Notes: a model not told the origin generated them from the sequence alone. Numbered from the stretch's first letter, positions 26,180-35,476 are shown. The stretch is DNA of 64,000 nt from Qipengyuania flavescens (GCF_029688735.1 NZ_JARULD010000001.1:806001-870000), one strand, 5' to 3'. Translations and numbers: made by a program.

Positions 26180-26965
26180 ATGATCCTGCTCTACGAACAC
26201 CCGCTTTCGCCCTATGCGCAAAAAGTGAAAATCGCGCTCGACGAGAAGGGCATCGGCTACAAAACGCGCGTGCCCGACGGAATCGGCGTGGGCGGCGCAC
26301 AGGGCGAGTTCGCTGCCGCCAGCCCGCGACTGGAAGTCCCGGCCTTAATCGACGGCGAAACCACGCTGTTCGATTCGACAATCATTTTGGAGTATATCGA
26401 GGACAAGTGGCCCGATCCTGCACTGCTGCCCATCGACCCGGCAGAGCGCGCGCGGCAGCGCCTGATCGAAGACATGCTCGATACGCATTTCGAAGCCGTT
26501 ATCTGGGGCCTTGGCGAGCTGCACTGGTTCAAGCGTGGCAAAGGCGACCTTGCGGGAAAGATGGAGCGCGCGGCGAAGGAGCAAATCGCGGCCTACCACC
26601 GCTGGCTCGAACAGCAGCTCGGCGATGCCGAGTGGTTCGCCGGTGACCGGTTCGGCTGGGGCGATCTCAGCACCGCACCTTACATCAATGGCGCCGCCGG
26701 TTTCGGTTATGAACCGCCGCAAGGCTCGCGGCTCTCCGACTGGCTCGGGCGGGCGAACGAGCGCGCCTCCGTCGCCTGGGCCAATGCGGCAGCGGTTGCG
26801 GCCTTGAGCGGCATGGAAAATATCGCGGGTGCGGTCGATGCAGGTATGTTCAGACGCGAGTATCGCGACCACCGCCTCGAATGGATCGTCAAATCTGGCG
26901 GGCTGGCCATCGTCGAAGCGGGCCTGCAAAAGAACAATATCCGTTTTACCCCGCCACCCGCCTGA
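26180..26965 (+). CDS. Glutathione S-transferase family protein (first of two)
   Basis: A 261-residue two-domain GST. The N-terminal thioredoxin-like fold starts MILLYEHPLSPYAQKVKIAL (an SPYAQKV active-site region), with the cis-proline segment LEVPALIDGE and FDSTIILEYIED. The C-terminal helical domain holds WFAGDRFGWGDLSTAPYI. GSTs in catabolic clusters often cleave ether bonds or dehalogenate with glutathione. It follows the MpaB gene by 25 bp and precedes a second GST by 22 bp, so one transcript is likely. Confidence 0.9.
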   Translation: MILLYEHPLSPYAQKVKIALDEKGIGYKTRVPDGIGVGGAQGEFAAASPRLEVPALIDGETTLFDSTIILEYIEDKWPDPALLPIDPAERARQRLIEDMLDTHFEAVIWGLGELHWFKRGKGDLAGKMERAAKEQIAAYHRWLEQQLGDAEWFAGDRFGWGDLSTAPYINGAAGFGYEPPQGSRLSDWLGRANERASVAWANAAAVAALSGMENIAGAVDAGMFRREYRDHRLEWIVKSGGLAIVEAGLQKNNIRFTPPPA

Positions 26966-26987
26966 TCATTTCCCACAGGGAGAGCCC

Positions 26988-27917
26988 ATGCCGCGTTCAG
27001 ACGACATCATCCTGCACCACTACGATGCATCGCCTTTCTCGAACAAGGTCCGCATGCTCCTGGGCCTGAAGGGCCTGGCCTGGCAATCGGTCGTGACGCC
27101 CAACATGATGCCCAAGCCCGATCTCGTTTCGCTCACCGGCGGCTATCGCCGCGCGCCGGTCATGCAGATCGGGGCCGACATCTACTGCGACAGCCAGGTC
27201 ATCATGGCCGAAATCGAGCGTCGCCATGCAGAGCCGAACGCCGACTTCGGCGCGAGCTGGCCGATCAATTTGTGGTCGGACCGTATGTGGTTCCAGCATT
27301 CCGTGGCGATCATTTTTGGCACGCTTGGCGACAAGGTCGATCCCGCCTTCGTGGAAGACCGCGAGAAGCTTTCCGGTCGGCCTTTCGACGTGAATGCCAT
27401 GGCAGCCGCTTTGGGCCATTCGAAAACCCAATGGCGTGCACAAGCCGCGTGGATCGAACAGGCGCTTGCAGCGGACGGGCGGGAATTCCTGTTCGGTTCC
27501 GAACCGAGCATCGGCGACCTCGCCGCGCATATGAACATCTGGTTCGTATCGTCCGTATTCTCCAAGGTCGCAGAGGAGCTTCTGGACGGGTTCGACCGTG
27601 TGCACCGCTGGCGCGCAAGTCTCGAAGATTCCGGTCAGGGCACGCGACGCGAACTCGATCCGGCCGACGCACTGGCAATCGCCGCAGAATCCGAACCGGG
27701 CTCCCGGTGGCAGGCGACAGGCTGTGCGCAGTCGAAGGGCCTATCGGCTGGCGACCCGGTCATCGTATCCGCCGACGACTACGGTCGCGACCCGATCCGC
27801 GGAGATCTCCTCGCTGTAACCGACAGCCGCATCGTCATCCGCCGCTCCGATGATGCGCACGGTCAGCTCAACATCCATTTTCCACGAACCGGCTTCGTCC
27901 TCGCCCGGGCGAACTGA
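26988..27917 (+). CDS. Glutathione S-transferase family protein with extended C terminus (second of two)
   Basis: 309 residues. The thioredoxin-like domain starts IILHHYDASPFSNKVRMLLG, with the SPFSNKV site and RRAPVMQIGADIYCDSQVIM. The helical domain carries FLFGSEPSIGDLAAHMNIWF. About 80 extra residues at the C terminus (after position 225; GDPVIVSADDYGRDPI) exceed ordinary GSTs and look like a small beta domain. AGGGAG 6 nt upstream supports ATG 26988. It ends the putative TetR-controlled run. Confidence 0.88.
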   Translation: MPRSDDIILHHYDASPFSNKVRMLLGLKGLAWQSVVTPNMMPKPDLVSLTGGYRRAPVMQIGADIYCDSQVIMAEIERRHAEPNADFGASWPINLWSDRMWFQHSVAIIFGTLGDKVDPAFVEDREKLSGRPFDVNAMAAALGHSKTQWRAQAAWIEQALAADGREFLFGSEPSIGDLAAHMNIWFVSSVFSKVAEELLDGFDRVHRWRASLEDSGQGTRRELDPADALAIAAESEPGSRWQATGCAQSKGLSAGDPVIVSADDYGRDPIRGDLLAVTDSRIVIRRSDDAHGQLNIHFPRTGFVLARAN

Positions 27918-27946
27918 GTGCACCCCGTCATCCGCTGATTGGGAAA

Positions 27947-27963
27947 TGGCGGAGACGGAGGGA
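27947..27963 (-). repeat. tRNA-Ser 3'-end-like 17-mer, possible old attachment site
   Basis: On the - strand this reads TCCCTCCGTCTCCGCCA, the final T-arm/acceptor bases plus CCA of alphaproteobacterial tRNA-Ser as I remember it. The match ends abruptly (GCGAAAG in place of TTCGAACC on the + strand), and no tRNA body is present. Duplicated tRNA 3' ends are typical att sites of integrated elements. The rest of the 243-bp gap to 28160 holds no gene that I can support. Confidence 0.4.
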
Positions 27964-28159
27964 GCGAAAGTGATAGAAGCAATCAATCACTTATCCGTAC
28001 ATTGAGGTGCCAGCCACTACCTCAGCCATAACTTCGCGCGTGGTCTGCGATGGTCTATTGCGGACTGACGAACAACGGCTGGAGGTTTTTACGACAGCTA
28101 TGGGGCCGGTTACGGACCGTCCGCTTTCATCTGAAATCCGGTGAAAGCAGACGAACCAG

Positions 28160-28783
28160 CTAGCCCAGCCGGGCAATCGTCACCATGCGCACGAGATCGG
28201 AGAGGGTCTTCGCCTGCATCTTCATCATCGCATTCGCGCGGTAGACTTCAACAGTTCGGGGGCTGATGTCGAGATCGAAGGCGATCACCTTGTTGGCTTT
28301 CCCGTCCACAAGGCCATCGACCACCTGGCGCTCCCGCGCGGAGAGCAGAGCGAGACGGTCGAGCACTTCGCGACGTTCGTTTTGTTTCTGCTCATCGTCG
28401 GTGCTCTCGTTCAGCGCCTTACGGATTGCCGCTAGTATGGCCTCGTCGTCGAACGGCTTCTCGATAAAGTCCGCAGCGCCTGCCTTCATCGCCTGGATCG
28501 CCAACGGCACGTCGGCGTGACCGGTAATGACGATCACCGGCACAGTATCATCGCGCTCCTTCAGCTTACCGGCCAGTTCGACACCGTTCGTGCCGGGCAT
28601 GCGCACGTCGGTCACCACGCAGGCGCCGGAAAGCGGAGGTGCGGATTTCAGGAAAGCATCGGCCGAGGCGAACGAGCGAACTCGGATTTCGGCGACGTCG
28701 AGAAGAAACTCCAGCGAGTGCCGTGCGCTCTCGTCGTCGTCGATTACGTAGACGATCGGATCACTCGCACCTCTACTCGCCAT
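28160..28783 (-). CDS. fixJ: FixJ-type response regulator
   Basis: A 207-residue two-domain regulator with receiver D59 ([12 protein letters not shown]), K109 (FIEKPFDD) and a C-terminal LuxR helix-turn-helix ([20 protein letters not shown] and [17 protein letters not shown]). FixJ, phosphorylated by FixL at low oxygen, activates fixK-type promoters. The start ATG 28783 overlaps the end of fixL by 11 nt, so the two are co-translated. A longer open frame upstream lies inside fixL. The probable target here, the FixK-like gene at 49099, is 20 kb away. Confidence 0.93.
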   Translation of the reverse strand: MASRGASDPIVYVIDDDESARHSLEFLLDVAEIRVRSFASADAFLKSAPPLSGACVVTDVRMPGTNGVELAGKLKERDDTVPVIVITGHADVPLAIQAMKAGAADFIEKPFDDEAILAAIRKALNESTDDEQKQNERREVLDRLALLSARERQVVDGLVDGKANKVIAFDLDISPRTVEVYRANAMMKMQAKTLSDLVRMVTIARLG

Positions 28784-30323
28784 CGTATAGTTCCTCGCTT
28801 GCGACACGCTGGACCGTAAAGCCGAACTCCGCCCCGCTGCCGGGAGCTGGCCGGACCCAAATACGCCCGCCATGCGCCTCGACGATCGTGCGCGAAATCG
28901 ACAGTCCGACGCCCATACCCGTGCGCTTGGTGGAGATGAAGGGTTGAAAAAGCCGGTCGGCGACTTCGGGATCGATGCCGGGACCGGTGTCGGTCACCGA
29001 TACCTGTGCCATGTCCTCGTCGTCGACTTGTTCGATCACAATCGTCAGATTACGTTTCGAAAACTCTGATTCCGCCATCGCATCGACAGCATTTCGCACG
29101 AGGTTGAGCACGACCTGCTGGATCTGAACCTTGTCGACCAGCACCAGATCGATTGCAGGGCTGAACTCATACTGCACCCGGATGCCATGCTCCTTGGCAC
29201 CCACGAGCGCGAGAGCGCTGGCCTCCTCGACGAGCTTCGGCAGGCTCTCGATCGTGCGTTCGGTTTCGCCGCGGGCTACGAAATCCCGCAGCCGGCGGAT
29301 GATGTCGCCCGCCCTGAGCGCTTCCGCGGCGGCCCGCTCAACGGCTTCCGCTACGCGCTTGTGCTGGACCTCCTCTCGCATGAGCAGCAACCGGCTACCC
29401 TTAAGGTAATTAGCGATCGCCGAGAGCGGCTGGTTGATCTCGTGCGCGAGCGCAGACGCCATTTCACCCAAAGCGGTAAGCCGCGAGACGTGCACCAGCT
29501 CGCTTTGTAATTCCTGCAATCTTGCCTCGGCCTGCTGGCGCTCGGTCAGGTCCCGGATGAACCCGGTGAAGAAGCGCTGCCCTTCCGCCTGCATCTCGCC
29601 CACCGCGAGTTCGAGCGGGAAGGTCGAACCGTCCTTGCGCTCGCCGACGACCACGCGACCCTTGCCAATGATCCTCCTCTCGCCGGTGCGATAGTAGCGC
29701 TCGAGATAGCCGTCATGCGCGCTGCGGTAGGGATCGGGCATCAACACCTTGACGTTCTCTCCGGCCACCTCTGCCGCATGCCATCCGAACATCCGTTCGG
29801 CCGCAGGACTGAAATCGCGGATCAATCCGGATTTGTCGATGACGATCATCGCATCTGGCACGGTGTCGAGGATCGATTGCAGATGGGCTTCACGCCGCGC
29901 GAGAGCGACGGCGGCGGTTTCAGTTTCGATCCGCGCGCGTTGAAACCATTCGCCGCCGATGGCCACGGCCAAGCCGATAAGCACGAAGGCTGCGGCGGCA
30001 ATCAGGCTTCCGCCCTCGATCGGTCCGCTCAGCGCGTCGCACCATAGACCCGCGGCTGCGCCGACCACAGCCGCAAGACTTCCGGCTCGAATCCCGGAAA
30101 GTGCGCTCGCGACGACCACGCCGGGAACGAAGAAAATGAACGTCGCGCGTTGACCGAGTTCGTCGGCTGCCAGCAGGCGGACCGCCACGCCCGCCGCTAT
30201 AGCGAGCAGTGCCAGTAACAGCGCGGTCGAAAACGACAGACGCGGCAGGAAGCGGCTGACAAAACTGGTGCGCCCTACCTCCGGTAAGGCCCTTAGGGTG
30301 CTTGGCGTAGGGTGATCATCCAA
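28773..30323 (-). CDS. fixL: Oxygen sensor histidine kinase FixL
   Basis: A 516-residue kinase with about four N-terminal membrane helices (30-125), a PAS heme domain (about 143-260), then HisKA/HATPase. The PAS domain has [13 protein letters not shown] with H203 in the heme-ligand position and IIGKGR with R223. The 20-residue distance equals that between H200 and R220 of Bradyrhizobium FixL, so real oxygen binding is likely. Phospho-acceptor H294 is in [15 protein letters not shown] motifs are [10 protein letters not shown] and VTDTGPGI. Only a TTG (30323) is available as start and its ribosome site is weak. It is divergent from the alternative oxidase gene (81 bp apart). Confidence 0.93.
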   Translation of the reverse strand: MDDHPTPSTLRALPEVGRTSFVSRFLPRLSFSTALLLALLAIAAGVAVRLLAADELGQRATFIFFVPGVVVASALSGIRAGSLAAVVGAAAGLWCDALSGPIEGGSLIAAAAFVLIGLAVAIGGEWFQRARIETETAAVALARREAHLQSILDTVPDAMIVIDKSGLIRDFSPAAERMFGWHAAEVAGENVKVLMPDPYRSAHDGYLERYYRTGERRIIGKGRVVVGERKDGSTFPLELAVGEMQAEGQRFFTGFIRDLTERQQAEARLQELQSELVHVSRLTALGEMASALAHEINQPLSAIANYLKGSRLLLMREEVQHKRVAEAVERAAAEALRAGDIIRRLRDFVARGETERTIESLPKLVEEASALALVGAKEHGIRVQYEFSPAIDLVLVDKVQIQQVVLNLVRNAVDAMAESEFSKRNLTIVIEQVDDEDMAQVSVTDTGPGIDPEVADRLFQPFISTKRTGMGVGLSISRTIVEAHGGRIWVRPAPGSGAEFGFTVQRVASEELYDGE

Positions 30324-30404
30324 ATTTCGCGGTCCCGTGCATCGGCATAGAAGGAGGTCATCGGCGGCGCTCCAACAACATTTGCCGCAAGCGGAGAAGT
30401 TTCA

Positions 30405-31094
30405 ATGACTGCACCCTTCATCGATCTCGGTGTCCACCACAACCCCCGCGGAATGTCGGACCGGATTGCCTTCGGTTTCACCAAGGCGCTGCGCTGGTGT
30501 GCCGATACTTTCTTTGCCGAGCGTTACGGCCACCGTGCCGTCGTGCTCGAGACGGTGGCGGCCGTGCCGGGTATGGTTGGGGCAACGATTAACCATCTCG
30601 CCTGTCTGCGCCGCATGTGCGACGACAAGGGCTGGATCAAGACGCTCATGGACGAAGCCGAAAACGAGCGCATGCACCTGATGACCTTCATCGAGGTCTC
30701 GCAGCCCACCTGGTTCGAGCGCGCGGTGATCATCGGCGTGCAATGGGTGTTCTACCTGTTCTTCTTCGCGCTCTACCTGATCAGCTCGAAGACCGCGCAC
30801 CGTGTCGTGGGCTATTTCGAGGAAGAAGCCGTCATCAGCTACACGCATTATCTCGCCGAGATTGACGAGGGTCGCAGTCCGAACGTGCCCGCACCGGAGA
30901 TCGCCAAGCGCTACTGGGATCTTCCTGAGGATGCGACGCTGCGCGACGTAGTGCTGGTGGTGCGCGCCGACGAGGCCCATCATCGCGACGTCAATCACGG
31001 CTTCGCCAATGAGCTTGCGGGTCTGCCAGTCGGTCAGGTCGCCGAATGCCCGCCGCACGTGACGCTTGAACCCAACTGGAAGAAGGCCGCCTGA
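30405..31094 (+). CDS. aox: Cyanide-insensitive alternative oxidase (ubiquinol oxidase)
   Basis: A 229-residue di-iron membrane oxidase that passes electrons from ubiquinol directly to oxygen without proton pumping. It resists cyanide and nitric oxide. All six ligands are visible: E49 ([10 protein letters not shown]), E88-x2-H91 (NERMHL), E140 region (YFEEEAV) and E190-x2-H193 (RADEAHH). Hydrophobic segment [15 protein letters not shown] (114-128) anchors the interface. Bacterial AOX is uncommon outside some alpha- and gammaproteobacteria. It heads a five-gene run with a receiver, DUF1971, truncated hemoglobin and membrane protein, and lies beside FixL. Confidence 0.95.
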   Translation: MTAPFIDLGVHHNPRGMSDRIAFGFTKALRWCADTFFAERYGHRAVVLETVAAVPGMVGATINHLACLRRMCDDKGWIKTLMDEAENERMHLMTFIEVSQPTWFERAVIIGVQWVFYLFFFALYLISSKTAHRVVGYFEEEAVISYTHYLAEIDEGRSPNVPAPEIAKRYWDLPEDATLRDVVLVVRADEAHHRDVNHGFANELAGLPVGQVAECPPHVTLEPNWKKAA

Positions 31095-31123
31095 TCCAGG
31101 CTGCTCAGCGAGGAGGACGGAAG

Positions 31124-31483
31124 ATGGTCGATCAAGCCAAGATCCTGTTGCTGGTCGAAGATATCTCCGTCCTTTCCGCGCTGCGTTTCTCGCTCTCGGT
31201 CGAAGGGTTCGAAATCGCCGAGGGGATTGCGAAGGAGGGCGACCTTTCCACGGCGGCCGCACTGGTCATCGACGAATGCTACGCCGGAAACGGTCTTGTC
31301 GCTCTCGATGGGTTGATGAGACAGGGCTGCTGCGCGCCCGCAATAATCCTTGCGACCAATCCTACTGTCAAGCTGCGAGCCCGTGTCGCCGCCGCAAACG
31401 CCGAGCTGATCGAAAAGCCGCTTCTGGGTGACGAGCTGAGCAGTGCGATCCGCGCCATCTTCGAAACACGAAAGGCGGCCTGA
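31124..31483 (+). CDS. Stand-alone receiver domain protein
   Basis: 119 residues forming only a CheY-like fold: VEDISVLSALRFSLSVEGFE at the start (E12-D13 in the acidic pocket), likely acceptor D50 in LVIDECYAG, and K98 in LIEKPLLGDE. There is no output domain. The acceptor is followed by ECYAGNG rather than the usual (M/F)PG, and the D-D pair is E-D, so phosphorylation chemistry may differ. It lies 29 bp after the alternative oxidase and 1 bp before the DUF1971 gene. FixL or another kinase could be its partner (inference). Confidence 0.82.
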   Translation: MVDQAKILLLVEDISVLSALRFSLSVEGFEIAEGIAKEGDLSTAAALVIDECYAGNGLVALDGLMRQGCCAPAIILATNPTVKLRARVAAANAELIEKPLLGDELSSAIRAIFETRKAA

Positions 31484-31484
31484 C

Positions 31485-31829
31485 GTGACCACCGATCTTC
31501 CCGACGGCATCAAGCCATACAAGCGTACGGCAACTTTCAGCGAAGACACCGTGCCGGCAGGTCTGCTGGCTGAGCATTCCACCAAGGACGGCGTCTGGGG
31601 TCTCATCCGAATCGAGGAAGGCAAGTTGCGATACGTCGTCACCGATCCGCGCCGCGCCTCGACCGAAGTGCTGCTCACGCCCGAATGCGAACCCGGCGTA
31701 GTCGAACCGACAATCCTTCACCGTGTCGAGCCGGTCGGAGCGGTGCGGTTTCATGTGCAGTTCCTGCGCGTTGCAGACGCAACACCTTTCGCCGACAAAG
31801 ACGAGGGAGGCGCTCATGACCAGCGCTAA
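31485..31829 (+). CDS. DUF1971 (YeaR/TehB N-domain-like) cupin-type protein
   Basis: 114 residues with the family pattern LPDGIKPYKRTATFSEDTVP, then KDGVWGLIRIEEGKLRY and VEPVGAVRFHVQFLRV, a small cupin-like beta barrel. The E. coli relative YeaR is induced by nitrate and nitric oxide. GTG 31485 is one base after the receiver stop. The next gene (truncated hemoglobin) overlaps its end by 14 nt. The position supports a role in reactive nitrogen defence (inference). Confidence 0.85.
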   Translation: MTTDLPDGIKPYKRTATFSEDTVPAGLLAEHSTKDGVWGLIRIEEGKLRYVVTDPRRASTEVLLTPECEPGVVEPTILHRVEPVGAVRFHVQFLRVADATPFADKDEGGAHDQR

Positions 31830-32316
31830 CATCCGTTCGCATCCGGGCGATCCCAACACCCGTTCCTTCGCGCAGCAAAAACGCGCTGAAAAGCGCGCAG
31901 CGGCCGAGGAAATCGGGATTGACGCGGCGTTTATCGATCGCCTGGTCGAAGCATTCTACGCTAAAATCCGTGAGGATGACCTTCTCGGCCCGATCTTCGC
32001 CGAACGCATTGCGGATTGGTCGCCGCACCTAGCCAGAATGAAGGGTTTCTGGCGCTCGGTGCTCCACAATAGCGGCGAGTTCTCGGGCAATCCCATGCTC
32101 AAGCACCTTGCTATTCCGGGCCTCGAACTCCGGCATTTCTCGCGTTGGCTCGACCTCTTCTACGAAACGCTTCAGGAAGCAGAAGGGAATCCTGCCGCGA
32201 CCGATCTCGTCGGCGCACGGGCGAGGATGATCGCCGACAGCTTGCTGACTGCCATAGAAATGCGCCGAAACGGACTTGCCGGAGGGCGCGCAGGAAAGGA
32301 CCTACCCCATGCCTGA
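31816..32316 (+). CDS. Group III truncated hemoglobin
   Basis: A 166-residue heme globin of the 2/2 fold. FIDRLVEAFYAKIREDDLLG, PHLARMKGFWRSVLHNSGEF and HLAIPGLELRHFSRWLDLFY are characteristic group III blocks, with the proximal histidine probably in the LRHFSRW segment. Members bind O2 or NO, and several protect respiration from NO. GAGGGAGG precedes ATG 31816. The first ~30 residues are a basic extension beyond the core fold. It overlaps both neighbours, so translation is coupled. Confidence 0.9.
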   Translation: MTSANIRSHPGDPNTRSFAQQKRAEKRAAAEEIGIDAAFIDRLVEAFYAKIREDDLLGPIFAERIADWSPHLARMKGFWRSVLHNSGEFSGNPMLKHLAIPGLELRHFSRWLDLFYETLQEAEGNPAATDLVGARARMIADSLLTAIEMRRNGLAGGRAGKDLPHA

Positions 32317-32785
32317 TACCGTTCTTCGCACGCAATCCGCGGCGCCACTGCCGGAGTCTCTCGATGCACTGCCCGATGTGCTGGTTCCGATTCCCGCGCT
32401 CGAGGCCAACGACAACGAAGCGCCGAGGCAAGCACAGCAGCCCGAATCCCGAATGTTCGAACTGCCCGCATCGGTATGGCGGGCGATGATTGCCTGCTAC
32501 GCGATCTTCCTGATTGCCCTGCTTGGTGCGACCGGCGGCGCTCACGCCGCGTTCGCGATCGCAATCTCGGCGATCTACGTCACCATGTTCTTCGGAACCG
32601 CCCGTGTGATGCTACGGCAAGCATCGTCGCAACCGCGCAGCGTTCTCGATCGTCCGGGCACTGTCCTGCAAACTGCCTACGGACCGCTGGCGCGCAAGGA
32701 AGTTTATGGCCAGGTGCTCATAGTTCCGGCAGCCGTCGCCTTTTTCGGGATAGGTATCAGCGTCATTAGTGCGGTCGTAATGTAG
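32309..32785 (+). CDS. Small inner-membrane protein of the alternative oxidase operon
   Basis: 158 residues: a soluble N-terminal ~55 residues rich in Pro and acidic residues, then helices AMIACYAIFLIALLGATGGA, AFAIAISAIYVTMFFGTARV and a C-terminal QVLIVPAAVAFFGIGISVIS. It overlaps the hemoglobin stop by 8 nt. I do not recognise a named family. The position suggests a helper of the AOX or NO response. Confidence 0.75.
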   Translation: MPDTVLRTQSAAPLPESLDALPDVLVPIPALEANDNEAPRQAQQPESRMFELPASVWRAMIACYAIFLIALLGATGGAHAAFAIAISAIYVTMFFGTARVMLRQASSQPRSVLDRPGTVLQTAYGPLARKEVYGQVLIVPAAVAFFGIGISVISAVVM

Positions 32786-32825
32786 GAATATCAGCCGACG
32801 TATCGCAAAAAACCACTGCCTGCTG

Positions 32826-33308
32826 TTACTTCTCCTTGCGAACTTCGTCGCTGCCATCCTCCTGTTCAAGATGACCGAAATGCTTCAGTGGCGCCATGAT
32901 CCACAGCGTCGCGACGGTTATGACAGAAAGCATGATCGCAACATCAAGGCTGCCAAGACCAACTGCCGCGCCGATAGCACCGGTAATCCAGAGGCTGGCG
33001 GCCGTGGCGGTGCCCTTGACCGAATCCTTGAGGCGCAGAATGGCCCCGCCACCGATAAACCCCATGCCGGTTATCAGACCTTCGACAATGCGGGCCATCG
33101 CCTCCGGAGTATCTGCAGTCATCGATTCCGCTGCCTGGATAAACCCGCAACTGGCAACAGCGACGAGCGGGAAGGTCCGAAGCCCCGCACTCCTTTCCGA
33201 TTTTTCCCTGTTCCAGCCGATCGGGAACGCCAGAAGATAGGCCAGGCCAATCGCGACCAGGTGAGGCATGATGTCGAAATGGTCAGGCCCCAGAAACTGT
33301 TCAAACAT
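32826..33308 (-). CDS. MgtC/SapB family membrane protein
   Basis: 160 residues with about four to five helices. The family core is visible: GWNREKSERSAGLRTFPLVA near the start, GLITGMGFIGGGAILR and SVKGTATAASLWITGAIGAA. MgtC proteins affect magnesium homeostasis and, in pathogens, ATP synthase. This short form lacks the C-terminal ACT-like cytosolic domain. Convergent with the AOX operon; the AsnC-type regulator gene follows on the same strand upstream by 184 bp. Confidence 0.9.
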   Translation of the reverse strand: MFEQFLGPDHFDIMPHLVAIGLAYLLAFPIGWNREKSERSAGLRTFPLVAVASCGFIQAAESMTADTPEAMARIVEGLITGMGFIGGGAILRLKDSVKGTATAASLWITGAIGAAVGLGSLDVAIMLSVITVATLWIMAPLKHFGHLEQEDGSDEVRKEK

Positions 33309-33492
33309 CCCAAACTCCGCAGCATTTTAGGAACTTAATCAAAATCAGCGAGGAGGTTCCGCGCCACGATCATACGCAAGGAAATATGTTCTAAGCCCCA
33401 GGGCGTGCCTCTCGGGATCCGGGGCCAACGGAACATGGTTGAACTGGCGGTGCCATTCATTTCGGAGCCTGCACTTGTCTCAGACGCGAGGA

Positions 33493-33972
33493 TCAGGTCG
33501 CTCCTAGAGGAACCCCCACCCATCCTTTTATCCGGCGCATTACGGCCACGGTTCTTACGGTCTCGATCTTTAGTTCTCCATCGGCCAACTCGTCTGCCAG
33601 ATTGGTCCAGAACTCCATGTCCGGAACCAGGAAACGAACCAGAAAATCGTAGCTCCCGCTCACCTGATAAGCCTCGATTGCTTCGGGGATGTCGGCAAGC
33701 GCCTGTTCGATCCTTCGCGTGCTTGCAGGATCGTGTGCCGAAGCAACAATCTCTGCGAACACGGTAAGATTAGGACCCAGCTTGGCTGCATCGACCTGGG
33801 CCTTGTAGCCCGTGATGACCTCTTCTTTCTCCAGCCTGCGCAGGCGCGCGAGACAAGCACTCGGTGAAAGAGCCACCGCCTCGGAAAGACGCTGATTGGA
33901 AATCCGGCCATCGCGCTGAAGGATATCGAGGATTTTGCGGTCGATTCGGTCAAGCGAGGGTTTCTGCGGCAC
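33493..33972 (-). CDS. Lrp/AsnC-family transcriptional regulator
   Basis: 159 residues with an N-terminal helix-turn-helix (LDRIDRKILDILQRDGRISN, LSPSACLARLRRLE) and a C-terminal RAM/AsnC effector domain (YQVSGSYDFLVRFLVPDM). I use GTG 33972 because AAGGAGG ends 6 nt before it. The frame upstream is open for 67 more codons but overlaps the control region. It is divergent from an EamA exporter gene, a frequent pairing in which Lrp-type proteins control amino-acid export. Confidence 0.92.
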   Translation of the reverse strand: MPQKPSLDRIDRKILDILQRDGRISNQRLSEAVALSPSACLARLRRLEKEEVITGYKAQVDAAKLGPNLTVFAEIVASAHDPASTRRIEQALADIPEAIEAYQVSGSYDFLVRFLVPDMEFWTNLADELADGELKIETVRTVAVMRRIKGWVGVPLGAT

Positions 33973-34115
33973 GCTCGCCTCCTTTCCGCAGATTCTATTG
34001 TGCAGGGCGAAAACTTCGAAGGGAAATACGGTTTTCCAGCCTCTATATTTGCAGTCGACGCGCCGCAAGATCCGCGGCGCTCGTTCTTTTGGCAATAGCG
34101 AGACAGGAAGTCGGC

Positions 34116-35060
34116 ATGCAGCGATTGCACATCCCCCGTCGTATTGTTCCCGAGCTCGCTCTGCTTGCTGCATCGGTGCTTTGGGGCGCGAGCTTTCTCG
34201 CGACCAAGATCGGCATGGAATCTACAGGGCCGCTCGGCTTTGTCGCCCTACGCTATCTGATGGCAACCGTTGCCTTCGCGCTGGTCCTGCCGCGTGCGAC
34301 CCGCGGAATTGGTGCCACCGAAATGGTTGCCGGTATCGTCGTCGCTGCCACTGCGAGCATCGCATATGGCGCACAGGCCTATGCGCTGCAAACCACGGAC
34401 ACTGGGCGCGTAGCATTTCTTTCCGCACTCTACGTGCCACTTGTTCCTGTGCTTCAGCTGCTGTTTTTTCGCCAACGCGGAGCTGCCGGGATCTGGATCG
34501 GAGTTGTCCTTGCCTGTCTCGGTGTAGCCATCATGTCGGGCCTGTCGCCAGCCGACATCACCCTTAGCTACGGCGATACACTTTCGATCGTTGGCGCCGT
34601 TGCAATCGCGGTAGAGGTCGTCATCCTTGGATATTACGTGCGCCGGGCCGATCCTCTGCGGATCGCGTTCGTGATGATGGTCACCACCACGCTGCTGTGT
34701 GCTGCCTTCGCGCTCGCCACAGGGGAGCCAATGCCGGTTGCTTCGCCGACACTGTTCTGGGTGGTCGTGGGCTATGGTATCGCTACCGCCTACATCCAGT
34801 TCGCGATGAGCTGGGCCCAGGCCCAGGTCGATTCCTCGCGTGCCGCAATTATCTACGCGCTCGAACCAGTCTTCGGTGGGTTGTTTGGCTATGCGGCGGG
34901 CGAAATCTTCGGCCTGTCCGACGTGGTCGGTGCGCTCGTTATCCTGGCCGGCGTGATCATCGCTTCATTGCCGCGGCTGGTGGACAGGCTTCTTATGCGC
35001 AGACCGGTCAGGACGCCTGTTCGATTGGCCGATCGGCCCATGACGGAAACCTCGCCATGA
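34116..35060 (+). CDS. EamA/DMT-family transporter
   Basis: 314 residues with ten predicted helices in two EamA repeats (ASVLWGASFLATKIG in the first; ALEPVFGGLFGYAAGE in the second, the conserved EP motif). These export amino acids or metabolites. Start ATG 34116 after AGGAAG. The Lrp-type gene lies divergently 143 bp away. The stop overlaps the following lipoprotein gene by 4 nt (ATGA). Confidence 0.9.
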   Translation: MQRLHIPRRIVPELALLAASVLWGASFLATKIGMESTGPLGFVALRYLMATVAFALVLPRATRGIGATEMVAGIVVAATASIAYGAQAYALQTTDTGRVAFLSALYVPLVPVLQLLFFRQRGAAGIWIGVVLACLGVAIMSGLSPADITLSYGDTLSIVGAVAIAVEVVILGYYVRRADPLRIAFVMMVTTTLLCAAFALATGEPMPVASPTLFWVVVGYGIATAYIQFAMSWAQAQVDSSRAAIIYALEPVFGGLFGYAAGEIFGLSDVVGALVILAGVIIASLPRLVDRLLMRRPVRTPVRLADRPMTETSP

Positions 35061-35476
35061 TCTCGTCTGTGAGAATGGTCGGCATCACAGCGATGTTTTA
35101 TATCTCGGGGTGCGCGGGCGTCCCGAGGTCAACGGAGCCGCTCGTCGGAGCCTGGATCGTCGAAGACATCGCCGGGCGCGGGATCATCGATTATTCGCGT
35201 ATCGAACTGGTCCTGGAGCATGACGAGCAGTTTTCTGGCTCGACAGGATGCAATCTCCTTCTCGGCCGATACCGCGTCGATGGCTCGGCCATGACGATCG
35301 ACGTCGCAATGACGACGCGTAAAGTCTGTCCTGAAGCGCTGATGTATCAGGAACGGGTCTTCCTAGGAGCCATTGAGTCGATCGATAGCTACCGCTTCGA
35401 CCCGACCGGTGCCCTCGTGTTGCAGGACGGCAACCAGCCATGGGTTTTGGCGCAATCCCACAAGAGACGACCATGA
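35057..35476 (+). CDS. META-domain lipoprotein
   Basis: 139 residues. A lipobox ISGC near residue 16-19 predicts a lipid-anchored envelope protein. The rest matches the META/HslJ fold: GAWIVEDIAGRGIIDYSRIE, FSGSTGCNLLLGRYRVDG, TRKVCPEALMYQERVFLGAI. META proteins of enteric bacteria are linked to heat shock and novobiocin tolerance. It overlaps the transporter upstream and the MscS gene downstream by 4 nt each. Confidence 0.85.
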   Translation: MISSVRMVGITAMFYISGCAGVPRSTEPLVGAWIVEDIAGRGIIDYSRIELVLEHDEQFSGSTGCNLLLGRYRVDGSAMTIDVAMTTRKVCPEALMYQERVFLGAIESIDSYRFDPTGALVLQDGNQPWVLAQSHKRRP

